Positions 53,189-64,000 of a stretch of 64,000 nucleotides of DNA are shown piece by piece. Origin of the DNA: Engraulis encrasicolus (lineage: Eukaryota > Chordata > Actinopteri > Clupeiformes > Engraulidae); assembly GCF_034702125.1 (NCBI RefSeq), contig NC_085869.1:55951341-56015340 (forward strand), in the 5' to 3' direction. Each line of letters starts with the position of its first letter. Within the stretch, counting starts at the first letter, position 1. The translations under genes were made by a program, and so were the position numbers. The notes beneath the pieces are model-generated. The model saw nothing but the letters and a program-made list of their open reading frames with translations, had not been told where the DNA came from and did not search any database.

Positions 53189-55315
53189 GTGGATGGCGTG
53201 GAGAGATATGCAACACCTCTCCTGTGGAAAGACAACCATGCCATACTCCAAGCTTCCCCCTCTGCTGTGATGCCTCTCCTACAAAGGGCAGAGAGGCAGC
53301 TGTCGAACAACCCTGAGCAGGCAACCATCTACAAAGAGAAAGCTTATGGAGCTGTAGCTTACCTCCGAGTGGTAGATCCAGCTGGTCAGACCCATGTCTC
53401 CTTCGTCCTGGCTCGGTCCCGTGTTGCACCCAAGCGCCAGCTATCAATCCCACGCCTGGAATTATGTGCAGGCCCAGCTGGTGCACAGCTTGCCCAAGTA
53501 CTGAGTACTGAGCTCACAGTACCCCTCACACGCTCCATCATGTGGTCTGATTCTACCACTGTCCTGAAATGGATTCAGTCTGAGTCCCAGCAATACAAAG
53601 TGTTCGTAGGAACACGTTTTGCAGAAATCCAATACCTAGTCGGGACTAGCAACTGGAGATATGCTGATTCAAAGAACAACCCGGCTGATGACATAACCAG
53701 AGGTCTAACTTTGTCTCAGCTCTCACAGCCTGGCCACTGGCGTTGTGGTCCTCCATTCCTACAGCTCTCACCAGATCACTGGCCTGTCTGTCCCTCCACT
53801 GTCCTGGATGATGCGACCGAGCTCAGACATGGTAGCTTCTGTGGCACCATCTCCACCACAAACATGCCACTGCCTGACTTTCCTGATTCCTGCGAGACGT
53901 GGGAAGACCTCATACTTACCACGCACCAGGCTCTTCACAGGGCGGTCTCCACATCCCCAAGCGCATCTGAGCGCATTGCAGCTGAACTAGCTCTTCTACA
54001 GAGGAGCTTCCCTGAGGATTTGAATGCTCTCAAAGCTGGAAAGGCCGTACCAACAAATAGCCGATTAAGCTCACTCTCACCAACGCTCGACCAACTTGGA
54101 CTGATAAGAGTTGGTGGGAGGCTTCGCAAGGCGGAGGATCTAGAGGACGGCACGCTTCATCCTATTGTACTAGCACCTGATCACCTTGTCGCTCGCCTAC
54201 TGATTAGAGACTATGACAATCGTCTCCTTCATCCTGGACCAGAGAGAGTCTATGCAGAGATCCGCAGATCATACTGGATACTTCGTGGACGACAAGCCAT
54301 CCGCAAGCATCAGAGGCTGTGCACAGAGTGTTGCAAGTGGCGCAAGAAACCGGGGATTCCCCAAATGGCCGATTTACCCTCTGCACGGCTTCGCTTGAAT
54401 AAGCCTCCCTTCTGGTCCACGGGAGTTGACTGTTTTGGCCCCTACACAGTCAAAATAGGCAGAAGACATGAGAAAAGGTGGGGCATCATATTTAAGTGCC
54501 TGACTACAAGGTGTGTCCACTTAGACCTCCTTTCCCACATGGACAGTGACTCTTTCCTCCTTGCCCTACGGAGGTTTGTAGCAAGACGAGGAAAGCCATT
54601 CGAGATTCTCTGCGACCAGGGCACTAACTTCCGAGGGGGAGACCGAGAACTCAAGGAAGCCTTCGCCCAACTTGAACCTTCCCTGAGGGAGCAGCTTGCT
54701 GGACAGAAAATCTCCTTCCGATACAACCCACCTCATGCACCTCATTTCGGAGGTGCGTGGGAAAGAGAGATCAAGTCTGTCAAGGCCTCTCTCCAGGTTG
54801 TACTACGCGACCAGATTGTTCCAGAGGACGTCCTTGCCACCGTGCTGGTGGAAGTCGAAGGGATCCTGAACTCAAAACCTCTGGGCTACGTGTCATCTGA
54901 CGTGGCTGACCCAGACCCGATCACGCCAAACCTACTCCTGATGGGGCGGCGGGATGCCTCCCTGCCACAGGCCTTGTATGGGCCTGAAGCTCTGCTGGGA
55001 CGACGACTCTACCGACACAGCCAGGTCATTGCCGACCACTTCTGGAACCAGTTCATCCGGAGATACCTTCCCAATCTTCAACTGCGCCAGAAGTGGAAGG
55101 AATCTTCAGAAGTACTCAAGGTTGGACAGGTTGTCCTGGTTATGGACAATCAACTGCCGAGAGCTATGTGGCCGGTAGGACGGGTCAGTAAGGTCCTTGT
55201 TAGTGATGACGGTAAGGTCCGGACTGCCGCAGTGGACATTAAAGGTAACACTTACTTACGCCCTGTGGCCAAGTTAATTGAGCTCCCTGAAATGCCCAGT
55301 GATGTAGCTAACTAG
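53189..55315 (+). CDS. BEL/Pao RNase H-integrase region, RT missing
   Basis: The frame starts in the pre-RT segment (VDGVERYATPLLWK) and reaches YKEK. It then passes directly to the post-RT region (AYGAVAYLRV, PKRQLSIPRLELC, WSDSTTVLKWI), skipping the whole reverse transcriptase without losing frame (near 53340). Next come the H2C2 zinc-binding module (LLHPGPERVYAEIRR...CTECCKW), the integrase core with Asp in VDCFGP, Asp in CDQGTNF and Glu in WEREIKSVK, and a C-terminal chromatin/DUF5641-type domain ending VAN. Translation would have been as part of a longer polyprotein; the first Met here is not a true start. Confidence 0.85.
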   Translation: MDGVERYATPLLWKDNHAILQASPSAVMPLLQRAERQLSNNPEQATIYKEKAYGAVAYLRVVDPAGQTHVSFVLARSRVAPKRQLSIPRLELCAGPAGAQLAQVLSTELTVPLTRSIMWSDSTTVLKWIQSESQQYKVFVGTRFAEIQYLVGTSNWRYADSKNNPADDITRGLTLSQLSQPGHWRCGPPFLQLSPDHWPVCPSTVLDDATELRHGSFCGTISTTNMPLPDFPDSCETWEDLILTTHQALHRAVSTSPSASERIAAELALLQRSFPEDLNALKAGKAVPTNSRLSSLSPTLDQLGLIRVGGRLRKAEDLEDGTLHPIVLAPDHLVARLLIRDYDNRLLHPGPERVYAEIRRSYWILRGRQAIRKHQRLCTECCKWRKKPGIPQMADLPSARLRLNKPPFWSTGVDCFGPYTVKIGRRHEKRWGIIFKCLTTRCVHLDLLSHMDSDSFLLALRRFVARRGKPFEILCDQGTNFRGGDRELKEAFAQLEPSLREQLAGQKISFRYNPPHAPHFGGAWEREIKSVKASLQVVLRDQIVPEDVLATVLVEVEGILNSKPLGYVSSDVADPDPITPNLLLMGRRDASLPQALYGPEALLGRRLYRHSQVIADHFWNQFIRRYLPNLQLRQKWKESSEVLKVGQVVLVMDNQLPRAMWPVGRVSKVLVSDDGKVRTAAVDIKGNTYLRPVAKLIELPEMPSDVAN

Positions 55316-55377
55316 TTTAACTGATGGGCAGTTAATTTGTGTTGTTTACAAATTTACTAGGTAAATTTGGGGGCGGC

Positions 55378-56217
55378 TGTACAAAATTCCCTGCTTTCAG
55401 GTGTAAATTCCCTGCATTCATATGTTTAAATGCCTTATTTCCTTATGTGTGCATTTTCCTATGTAAGTGACTTGACTATAAGAAATGTGGCGCTGTCGCT
55501 TTAAGAGACTGATCACGCTTTGAATGCATGTTATAGCTGCGTGATATGAAACATGCCCGGACATTCTCTATCATGCAGTCGCATTTCTGGACTCTCCGAC
55601 TTCGTTTGGAAGTGTTTCTGTGTTGTTGTGCGTGAATGTAACTGTAAGTACCCATATTTTCTTTGTAAGGTTTTATTTCGTTTGTGCAGCCCTTTATTTC
55701 GTTTCTACAGTCCTTTATAACATTGTATTGGAGCCAGACAATCTTTCTGTTGTATTGGAAATGTCTAGAATGTTCCATGACTCAGCAATGCCGCGTTAGC
55801 AATCTTGTACACGGTGTTCTTTGTTAGCATTTCATATATTTAATGCTGTACGATTTCCAGTGCTGTTTTAATGCTTTATACCTGCCATTTTAGTACTGTT
55901 TATCACTATGTTATTACTACTGTGTGTGCAGTATTTTTCCTGTAATTATTATCCTCGAGTAGATATTGTGAATGGGACATCTGTAATGTGAATGACTTAG
56001 CATTGTCCTGTTTGTTCTTTTATTTCTGTCTTTGTATAGAAAACCACACAACGTAACTTCCACACTGTGAGATAACACGACTACACCACGTACAATTTCC
56101 TCAATGTTTAATTAATAAATGGCCAGACTCAACCTCTAGAACAGCTGCATTCTTTCTGACCGAACAATTAGGCCAGCGGGTGTACGACCAGTACTTTCAT
56201 CTTCATAATATCCTACA
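55378..56217 (+). repeat. 3' LTR of the BEL/Pao element
   Basis: 840 bp, same ends as the 5' LTR, followed by the duplicated TGTTG. Confidence 0.93.
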
Positions 56218-56379
56218 TGTTGCTATCCATATATTCATACTTTCAACTCTCCCACTCATATTTCACAACTCCCCATCAAATCAGGAAAATTATATACAAA
56301 TGTGACCAGTCAAATGACCACAGTCCACACGTCTCAGACTCCCAGAGCTAAACTGAGAAAACCAATTCTCTAGACAACA

Positions 56380-58687
56380 CTGCCCTACAAAGGCTAAGCG
56401 CAGTAACTACGCCACCATTGAAACTGAGAAAAATGACCTTAAAGTTTTCCTACTGGCCAGCCAAGCAGGTTGCAGGTACAACAGTGGTGACGCTTTTAAA
56501 TAATGCATTTATAGGAAGGAATTTTTTATAGAAAAAGAAAAGTTTAAAAAATATGACCTTTGACCTCAAAAATGTAGAAAAATGGTAGATACTGCACTTA
56601 GCCTTTGTATAACGTGACTAATTAGAACACTATTCCAAAGGCTAAGTGCAGTATCTACAATTTAGCTACTGTATGTTCTGAACATAACATTTTTGAATTA
56701 CTTAAGCATTTTTATTTTATTTTTATTGGTTTGTGGTTTGTTTATGTCAGTTTATAATTGGGTAATGTATTTAAATTGCACATTAGCTTCAGTAATCTAT
56801 TTTTTATTACTTTTAAAAGGTCATATTGCACAGTTTCATGTGAAATATGATATGAAAGCCCATGCAAATAAATTACTTTACAATCACAATACACACTTTT
56901 AAGCATTTGGGATGGTGTTCTGTGTTATATTTGGTTTTCTAATTGCATTGATATCACTGGACATGCAGAACACAAATACACACAACCATTTGGGTGTCAA
57001 CTATGACCCATTTTAGCCTATGCCCTTTTTGGGAAAAGGTGCCCTCTGCCTATTAAAACTTAAACATCACCCTTGGCCGATGCCCGATACGGAGAAGCCG
57101 ATATTCAGGGCTGATAAAAATGACAAAAATCAGTATCATTAAAAAAAAATCCTATACCATCACCTTTTCATCACACCATAACGTGAATAACAGGAAAATA
57201 ACTGTCATGTACAAAGCACACTGAGGAACTAGTTTTTCAAATGTCTGTAGCCTACACAGTATTATATCGACCTTAAAAGGAATACATGACAAATTCAAAG
57301 GTACAATAACATAGAACTTGACTGTTAAGTAGAAAAATGTTGGGGATGACCCCAAGATTATTATGGGTGTAAATATTTAGGCCTATATTTTCACCTGTAT
57401 ACTTTACTTGATTTACTAGGGCCTTTGGACTAAGCCCATTTCACTAAATAAATAAATCGACTAAATAACAATAACAAAAGCCCAAAATAACAAACCAAAG
57501 AAATGCAAACAAAATACATAGACAACTAAAACCAGTTTCTTAAACCAAACCCTCTTATTTTCATATTATAAAATGGGCCTACATTGCAAAGAATCCCATT
57601 GAAAACACCCCTGTCCAAAATGGTTTGGTCCATCAAACTGCAAACACCCCCTCTATTTCACTCAGATTGGAATATTTTGTTGCTGAATGAGGAAGTGACA
57701 GCATGCCGGTGACCTGGTCAGTTAAATGTTACAGAAATGTTTTACAGTATTTCTAACCAAATAAACGTCTATGATTTCAAATAGTTATGTTAAGTTAAGT
57801 TATGTTTGTTACTCATTAGAGATCGCTAAACAGATGGAAGTTGATAAATGAATGACGCTACGAAATGCACGTTTTGAAACGCGGTGGAAATGAAACACTG
57901 GTAGGCACTCATTACAACGCTAGTTCTAGGTCAAAGTTATTTCATTTCATTTCATTTTTATTTAAACTCGAAGAATCATTGAGAGCCCAGCCCTCATTTA
58001 CAATGATGTCGAGTCAAGTTATGGCAAATGGGGGTGACAAATGACCGAACAATGAACCAGAGAAATAGAAACAGTAGTTTACTCTTGTTAGAACGGCTGG
58101 TTGATTGCTCAACTTATGCAGTCTGTATGTTGGTGAGTTAAATGCTAGGCTTACAGAAATGTTTTACAATCAGAATAACTCCCCTATTCGCTTCCTTCTC
58201 GATAATACCATGCTATCTGGCCATGGCATGGACTTGAAATCTGAGGGTGTTTGTGAACGTTGTCTAGTTAGAACTACTATTTGCATTACTCGGATGACAG
58301 ACCGCATCTACTGAGCAGCCGAGTTAACTGAACGCATGACTTCACAACCTACTGCGTTTAGCCTTGGCTTTCTACTGTGTTGCGAGCCAGGCAAACAAAG
58401 GAAGACCGCAGTAACTACACGTACTGCGTTTATCCTTAGTTTTTTTAGAACGTTCGAACCAGTTGAACAAAGGCGACCGCAGTAACTACCACTTACTGCG
58501 GTTGGCCTTGGTTTTAGGTTGGCTTTTGTAGTTACTGCGAAATTGAAACATTAATATCTCTAAAATGGGACACATTTGGACCACAAAACTTTTCCACAAA
58601 ATAAATAAGGTGTTTTTAAGGCCATTTTCAGTATAAACTCAATTTCGACAAAATATGTAGTTACTGCGTTTAGCCTTTGTACGGCAG
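56380..58687. mobile_element. 2.3-kb DNA element of unknown family with repeated subterminal motif
   Basis: Outer ends CTGCC.TACAAAGGCTAA and the complement are inverted repeats of ~30 bp. A motif like AAAGGCTAAGCGCAGTAAC occurs at least eight times, in both orientations, crowded at the two ends (56386, 56584, 56635; 58349, 58408, 58421, 58479, 58492, 58529, 58657). No transposase is recognised. A possible AACA target duplication is weak. Confidence 0.6.
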
Positions 58688-58747
58688 AACAGATATAGGG
58701 CAAAATATAGGGTTGCATCAGAAAAAAATGGAACCAATGAGCTAAAC

Positions 58748-60002
58748 CAGTGTTTCCCAACCTTTTTTGTGCCTTAAGGCACACTTTTTCCCTTGAAAAA
58801 ATCTCGCGGCACACCACCAACCAAAAATGATGAAATAATGAAAACAAATAATTCTCTGATAAGAATGACTATATTGTTAATATAGGCGGCTACAAAGTGT
58901 CTTGAATAGCAATCAAATAAACACAAAACTGTATTGTTTTAGTCATATTTTATATTTCCTCTTTCAAATAAAAAGTGCTTAATGTTCACTTCTTAAAGAA
59001 GCTATAAACTTCAGAGTAGGCCTACAATTTACAAATTGTTATTCTGTCCAAAAGCATTTAGCAGGAATACAGAAAATAGAAATAATGCTTATTCTGACAG
59101 TAGCAACATTTCGGAAATATTTCACTGAAGATGCATATGTACAAATATCAATCTCTGTAGGCCTATATTTTACTCACTTAATCTTAATGTGAAACCTAGG
59201 CAGTCTTTCACCTTTGGTTAAGGCCCGCCCTAAAATGCCGTTTGATCACAATCACAGCGCTGCAACATCACGAGGTCGGTGGTCAGAAGAAGTCGGACAG
59301 TTTGACAGCGCTCCATGAACTCAAAGCGGAAATCTCATGTTTTCAAATGCAAAATATTACGGTCATATTATTATTAAAAACTTATTGGAAATTGTGCCAG
59401 GGGTGTTTGTGACAAAGGTGCAAGTTTCCCCGCGAGGTAACAGGAGGTAATCGCTTTCCCCTTTCCCTAAAACCGGCTATATTATGCTTACCGGCAGTTG
59501 GATAGGCTGGCTTGAAGGGTGTCGGCATCCTCACACTCGACAGCACGCGGACCAACAAACTACGTTGTGTGCTCAATCATGCCACCACCTCACTCGTTTA
59601 ACTTTTCAGTAAGGTTGTAAGCAAAACACAAATCTGTTTCAGGGTAGGATTTTGGTTTTCTGACCTAATTAATGAAGAAACAGCGCTAGCAAAGTTAGCT
59701 ATCAGTCACGTCTGGAGGATTGTTTTGACTAACAGCTGATGGACGTTTTTTGTTAGGGCTATTGAAGATAGGCCTACATCAATGCAATTCGCTACCTGCT
59801 GCCACCTAGTGATAAGGAATTATTTCATGCTTAGGACGCCAGTCAACAGCAGACACAGGCTACTAGAAAATGGCATAGGCATTATTTGCTGATAATAACG
59901 GTGAATTAAAAAAAAAAAAAATCCCCCAGAATTTTCCATGACACACCTGACGATCTCTCACGGCACACTAGTGTGCCGCGGCACAGTGGTTGGGAAACAC
60001 TG
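58748..60002. mobile_element. hAT element, 1,255 bp, non-autonomous
   Basis: Ends CAGTGTTTCCCAACC/GGTTGGGAAACACTG are flanked by exact 8-bp duplications AGCTAAAC (58740-58747, 60003-60010). There is no long open frame. Confidence 0.93.
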
Positions 60003-60010
60003 AGCTAAAC

Positions 60011-61010
60011 AATATATTTTTTAGCAACATCACTGTTAACCCCTACAAACACAGAGATATAGTGACACTGTTTACTAGATCAATAGATTGATCAGTATAT
60101 TTTCATCCATGTCGGTTCTTTTAAATCACAATCAGTGCAATCAGTCACTTCAAGCACTTCAAGCAATCAGTGTCCAATTTTGTGATATAGAACAAGGCCG
60201 ACAGGCGGACAACAGATGCGTCCCTCTATGCCAGTTCCAACCTTTTTTCCCCCCAAAACGCCCCGCTGGCCTCCTCCTAACCTGTCAACGCCCACCCCCC
60301 TCTGAGGATGTGCTTTTTGTTTATTGGTCATAGCCTATTGCCCATGAAAACTCCAAATAATGTGGCAGGCAGTGAAATGACGAGACAAAGCTTTATATTT
60401 TGTTGTTTAGACTATAATAAGGTCATCATGCTTGGATTTGGAAAAGAAGCATCTAATTTCAAATTTCAAATAGATCAAGTGGCTACATTACAAATTATTA
60501 TTAGTACTAGGTTATTTATCAACCTTTAATAGGCTATCACGCCATTTCAGCGTCATGTGCATGTGGGAAAGAAACTAAACATTGCCAAATAGCCTAATAA
60601 ATAAATAAAACCGTTTGGGTGAATCATGCGCTATGGGTTCACCCTTTGGATGCATTGTGCGCTTAATTTTCAATGCCAGCTTTTTACCGTCAATGCACAA
60701 AGCAGTGAGCTTCAGTGGCAGAGTTTACCAAATTCATACGACTGCAAACCAATTACGAAGCAAAAGACGCGTTCTGTCCGGTGCTCTCTCTGAGCGCACG
60801 GACGGACGGACAGCGGACGGACAGACCCTCTTATAGAGATGCTGGGACGCATCTAAAAAAACACAAAAAGAAGAAACATAATGTTGTCGTTTCGGCTGTC
60901 AACACATGGGAATTGTTTTAAGAAGCCTCACTGTCACTGTCTGTGAGTGAGGGTTTAAAAAGCAATGAGCCATGACACAGTATCATGCTACTTTATCATG
61001 GGAAAGTTGC
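60011..61010. other. Intergenic, nothing identified
   Basis: Short frames only. A tandem GGACGGACGGACAG run lies near 60799-60823. Confidence 0.4.
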
Positions 61011-61014
61011 TGTA

Positions 61015-61017
<3 letters not shown>

Positions 61018-61066
<49 letters not shown>
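61018..61066. repeat. (GT)n microsatellite
   Basis: About 24 GT units, followed by GCGCGC and a (GA)n run at 61100-61130. Confidence 0.95.
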
Positions 61067-61070
<4 letters not shown>

Positions 61071-61102
61071 GCGCGCGCATGAGTGATTGAGTGAAAGAGA
61101 GG

Positions 61103-61134
<32 letters not shown>

Positions 61135-61214
61135 AATGCTGCATTTTTAAATGCCAACTGTGCTTCTCTTACTAACAATACTCTGAACTCATCTACATGT
61201 CTTCAATTCCCAAA

Positions 61215-61478
61215 TTCTGGAGGGAGGCATTAGATACATTGCAGGAGAAAAAAGAAGAGGTATAAGAGCAGAAGAGACTTATTGGGAAGAGAAACAAGCA
61301 AATCAAAGAGAAGGATGTCAAAATCAACACAGCAGACAAATGCATAGAGGACATGAAGAAAACCATCCAGGAAAAGGATGTGGAACTGGAGGAAAAGGAT
61401 CTGCAGATTAGGAGCAAGGAAGAAGATCTACAACAGAAGACTGAACTGTTGAAGGAGAGAGAAGAGAAACTGCTTTAG
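61215..61478 (+). pseudogene. Broken coiled-coil exon, possibly from locus 2
   Basis: In one plus-strand frame the sequence reads FWREALDTLQEKKEEV, TAA (61263-61265), then about 70 residues of Lys/Glu-rich heptads (EKDVELEEKDLQIRSKEED) to TAG 61476-61478. It resembles in character the coiled-coil exon of locus 1 (30488-30808) and lies downstream of locus 2 on the same strand. No convincing acceptor in phase 1 was found upstream. Homology is suggested by composition and heptads, which is weak evidence. Confidence 0.4.
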
Positions 61479-62010
61479 TTGGAGCCACAGCTCTTCAGGT
61501 CACCTGGAAGAGTATTCCATTGTGATGTGGCCTTGTAGGAAAAAGAGGACTGTCATGTCGAAGAAAAACATTGCTGTCCACTAGTTGATAGACATGTAGG
61601 CCAATGTCAGCATAAAATGCAAATAAATGCACACAAAACGTGTTGTATAGCCAGTATCTTATCAAAGGCATGGTTATATTTTTGCATAATTAGAGGACAT
61701 TTACCAGTTTTGGACAGCTTAGTAAAAAATGCGCCACAATGTAATGTTTGTGAGAAATTATGGGTCCCAGGACTATTTAATTTGAATAGAGGAAGGTTTG
61801 CAACAGTAGCCTGATTATCACCGACGTTCAAATCTCTTCGAGACTTGGTCTGAGCAAGAGCATAACATCCCACACATCGTGGTCCACATGTGCCATGACC
61901 TTATATGGACATAGGAAGCAAATTTAACCACATGTTCTTGGGTGTCTTTCTCTCTCTTTTTCCATCTCAAATTTCCCCTGTTAAACACATACACAACCAC
62001 GTATGCACGT

Positions 62011-62121
<111 letters not shown>

Positions 62122-62271
62122 CCACGTCCCCCCTGCTGCAGGGTATGCAGGCCAGTCAGAAATAACAACTATTTCCCCTCTCACAGCATTCCTGTCTGCA
62201 CTGCTGAGGGGGGATGGTCACACACATGCACACTCGGACGCATGCACGCACGCACACACGCACACACAGAT

Positions 62272-62371
<100 letters not shown>

Positions 62372-62395
62372 TTGTGTCTTGCACTGAGGGGGCTG

Positions 62396-62397
<2 letters not shown>

Positions 62398-62455
<58 letters not shown>

Positions 62456-62463
62456 CTCTCTTT
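62398..62463. repeat. (CT)n microsatellite
   Basis: About 28 CT units with a CTTT variation at the end. Confidence 0.96.
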
Positions 62464-62743
62464 CTTTCTCACACACACACACACTTGTGCTGTGCTGAGG
62501 GGCGTGACTCTGTCTCTTGCACACATAGATACACAAACACACACACACCTGTGCATACACACACATGCACAGACACACTGACACACTTACCACACACACA
62601 CACACACACGCACACACATACTGTACACACAGACACACACTTATCCTCCACTCTTCTCCTGCGTTGTGCTGAGGGGGCGTGTGTGTTTTGGCTCCCTGCC
62701 AGAAGCTCAGCTGTGTTACATAACCAGACCCACTGTCTCGCTC

Positions 62744-62834
<91 letters not shown>
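62744..62834. repeat. (GT)n microsatellite
   Basis: About 45 GT units. Confidence 0.97.
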
Positions 62835-62836
<2 letters not shown>

Positions 62837-62869
62837 CCAGACCCAGACTAGGACAGATACAGCGTGTAC

Positions 62870-63350
62870 TGTGCAAGCAGTGCTGCTATGTTGTGTACTG
62901 TGTTGCTGTTTTGTGTTGTGTTGTGTTTTGTTGTGTAGTTTGGTGTTGTGTTATCTGTTCATCTGTGCTGCGCCGTGTAAGCTGTGCTGGGTGGTGTTGT
63001 GTGCTGTACTATGCTGAGCTGTTTATCTTTACCGTGTGGTGTTGCTCTGTAAGTGTTAGTGCTCTGCATGTGTGGTTGTGGTGTGTGGTGCTGTAGCTGT
63101 GCTGTGTTGTGTTGTGTTGAGTTGCTCTGGTGTAGCTCTGCTGTTCTGTGGCTGTGCTTTCTAGATGAGGGCTGTGTGCTGTGCTGTGTTGTGTTGTGAT
63201 GTGTAGCTCTGGGTTGTGCTGAGCTGTAGTGTAGCCTACTGTGTGTTGTGCTGAGCTGAACCCTGTGGTGTTGTGCTGTGTGGTGCTGTGTAGCTCTAGT
63301 GTGCCGTGGTGTGTGTTGAGCTCTGGTGTGCTGTGGTGTGTTTTAACAGT
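62870..63350. repeat. TGTTGTG/GCTGTGCT-rich low-complexity sequence
   Basis: Irregular repeats of GTTGTGTTGTG and GCTGTGCTG, a degraded minisatellite without coding sense. Confidence 0.8.
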
Positions 63351-63559
63351 GTTACGCCCCTCTGAGTCCAGTTATGGCAAACGGTGGCTGTGCTCGTTCC
63401 TGCTACTCGTACATGCCAACGCCAGTCACAGCACGTCACGGAACAGCACACACACACAAGCACGCACGCACGTACACGCACACGCACACGCACACACACA
63501 TACTCTCTGTCTCTACCCCTCTTTTTCTCTCTACCCTCCCTCTCTCTCTACCCCCCCCC

Positions 63560-64000
63560 CTCTCTAACCCCCCCTTCTCCCAAACACATACACACCTGAA
63601 GCTGTAGTCTGAGCATTCCGTCATTCTCACCTGGGACAGCGACAGAAGAGGGTCGATAGCGACAGACAAACAAACACACTCGCACACAAACTTACTCAAG
63701 TCACACATTCTCACAGATATACTCCTCTGCTGTTTACCTTGGAAGTGGAGCAGTGCAGTACTCAGGAATATTGCGAGGGCTTGAAGCCAGAAGGTAAGAG
63801 ATTCCTTCTCTATTTGAGCAGAGTATTTGCAATGTAGAGTCATCAAAATATTGCTTGGACTGCTGAGAGTTGGGAATTTGGAGCAGGGAACTGGGACTTG
63901 AGACAACAAGGTAAACATTTGTATGGATCACAGAATCTCTACTTGCTGTGCCTGTGCTGATAAGTTTTTGTTTTGTTAAGAGTACGTGTGTGCGTGTGCA
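63560..64000. other. Right edge; possible non-coding exons of a next gene
   Basis: Two good donor sites follow purine-rich ends (CCAGAAG/GTAAGAG at 63793 and CAACAAG/GTAAAC at 63910). They recall the first exons at 27176 and 43805. No coding sequence follows within the window. Confidence 0.25.

Larger units (their letters stand above)
47817..56217 (+). mobile_element. BEL/Pao LTR retrotransposon, 8,401 bp, RT deleted
   Basis: It is bounded by 840-bp LTRs (47817-48656, 55378-56217) with TG/CA ends that differ by about 2%. An exact 5-bp target duplication TGTTG lies at 47812-47816 and 56218-56222. The order is LTR, primer site (TGG from 48661), gag, protease remnant, a nested hAT element, RNase H/integrase, a purine-rich tract with GGGGGCGGC, LTR. 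The reverse transcriptase is absent, so it cannot copy itself unaided. It lies in the intron after exon 5 of locus 2. Confidence 0.92.

Noticed and set aside
63720..64000. Start of a third IgV-type locus at the right edge
   Set aside because: Two donor-like sites resemble the first exons of loci 1 and 2, but no start exon or IgV sequence is present in the window.

Overview
The window is nuclear DNA from a vertebrate, almost certainly a ray-finned (teleost) fish. The evidence is GT/AG introns, long CA/GT and CT/GA microsatellites, tRNA-derived SINEs, L2-, Rex1- and R4-type LINE remnants, hAT and Tc1-type DNA elements, and a BEL/Pao LTR retrotransposon. No organelle, bacterial or CRISPR features were seen. 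The species cannot be fixed from the sequence.

Layout. 1-7.3 kb: two tandem partial copies of the last two exons of an aquaporin-0 (MIP)-like gene, the first clearly dead, with a Tc1-like remnant and a SINE between them. 8.3-11.1 kb: a MITE, a solo LTR, and a repeat-like unit encoding a 188-aa single-pass membrane protein. 11.1-21.9 kb, minus strand: a four-exon GIMAP/AIG1 GTPase gene whose exon phases fit exactly. Its 8.5-kb first intron holds a SINE split by a MITE dimer and a 5.6-kb fold-back element with ~1-kb inverted arms.

27.1-40.3 kb, plus strand, head-to-head with that gene: a non-coding first exon, then a leaderless immunoglobulin V (IgV) domain, short linkers and a coiled coil. 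All these exons are phase 1. After 8 kb of mobile elements comes another phase-1 exon encoding a degenerate GIMAP G domain with coiled coils. If joined, it is a ~685-aa IgV / coiled-coil / GIMAP-like protein, the most interesting object here. 43.8-47.7 kb: a second, paralogous copy of the front of this gene (start exon, IgV, linkers). Its next intron carries a complete 8.4-kb BEL/Pao element (47.8-56.2 kb), and a broken coiled-coil exon at 61.2 kb may be its remnant.

56.4-60 kb holds two further DNA transposons. 61-63.6 kb is mostly simple sequence.

The gene content suggests an immune-type cluster (GIMAP and Ig-V modules) expanding by duplication in a transposon-rich setting. Gene models rest on open frames, splice sites, phases and recognised motifs only; nothing was checked against transcripts or databases.
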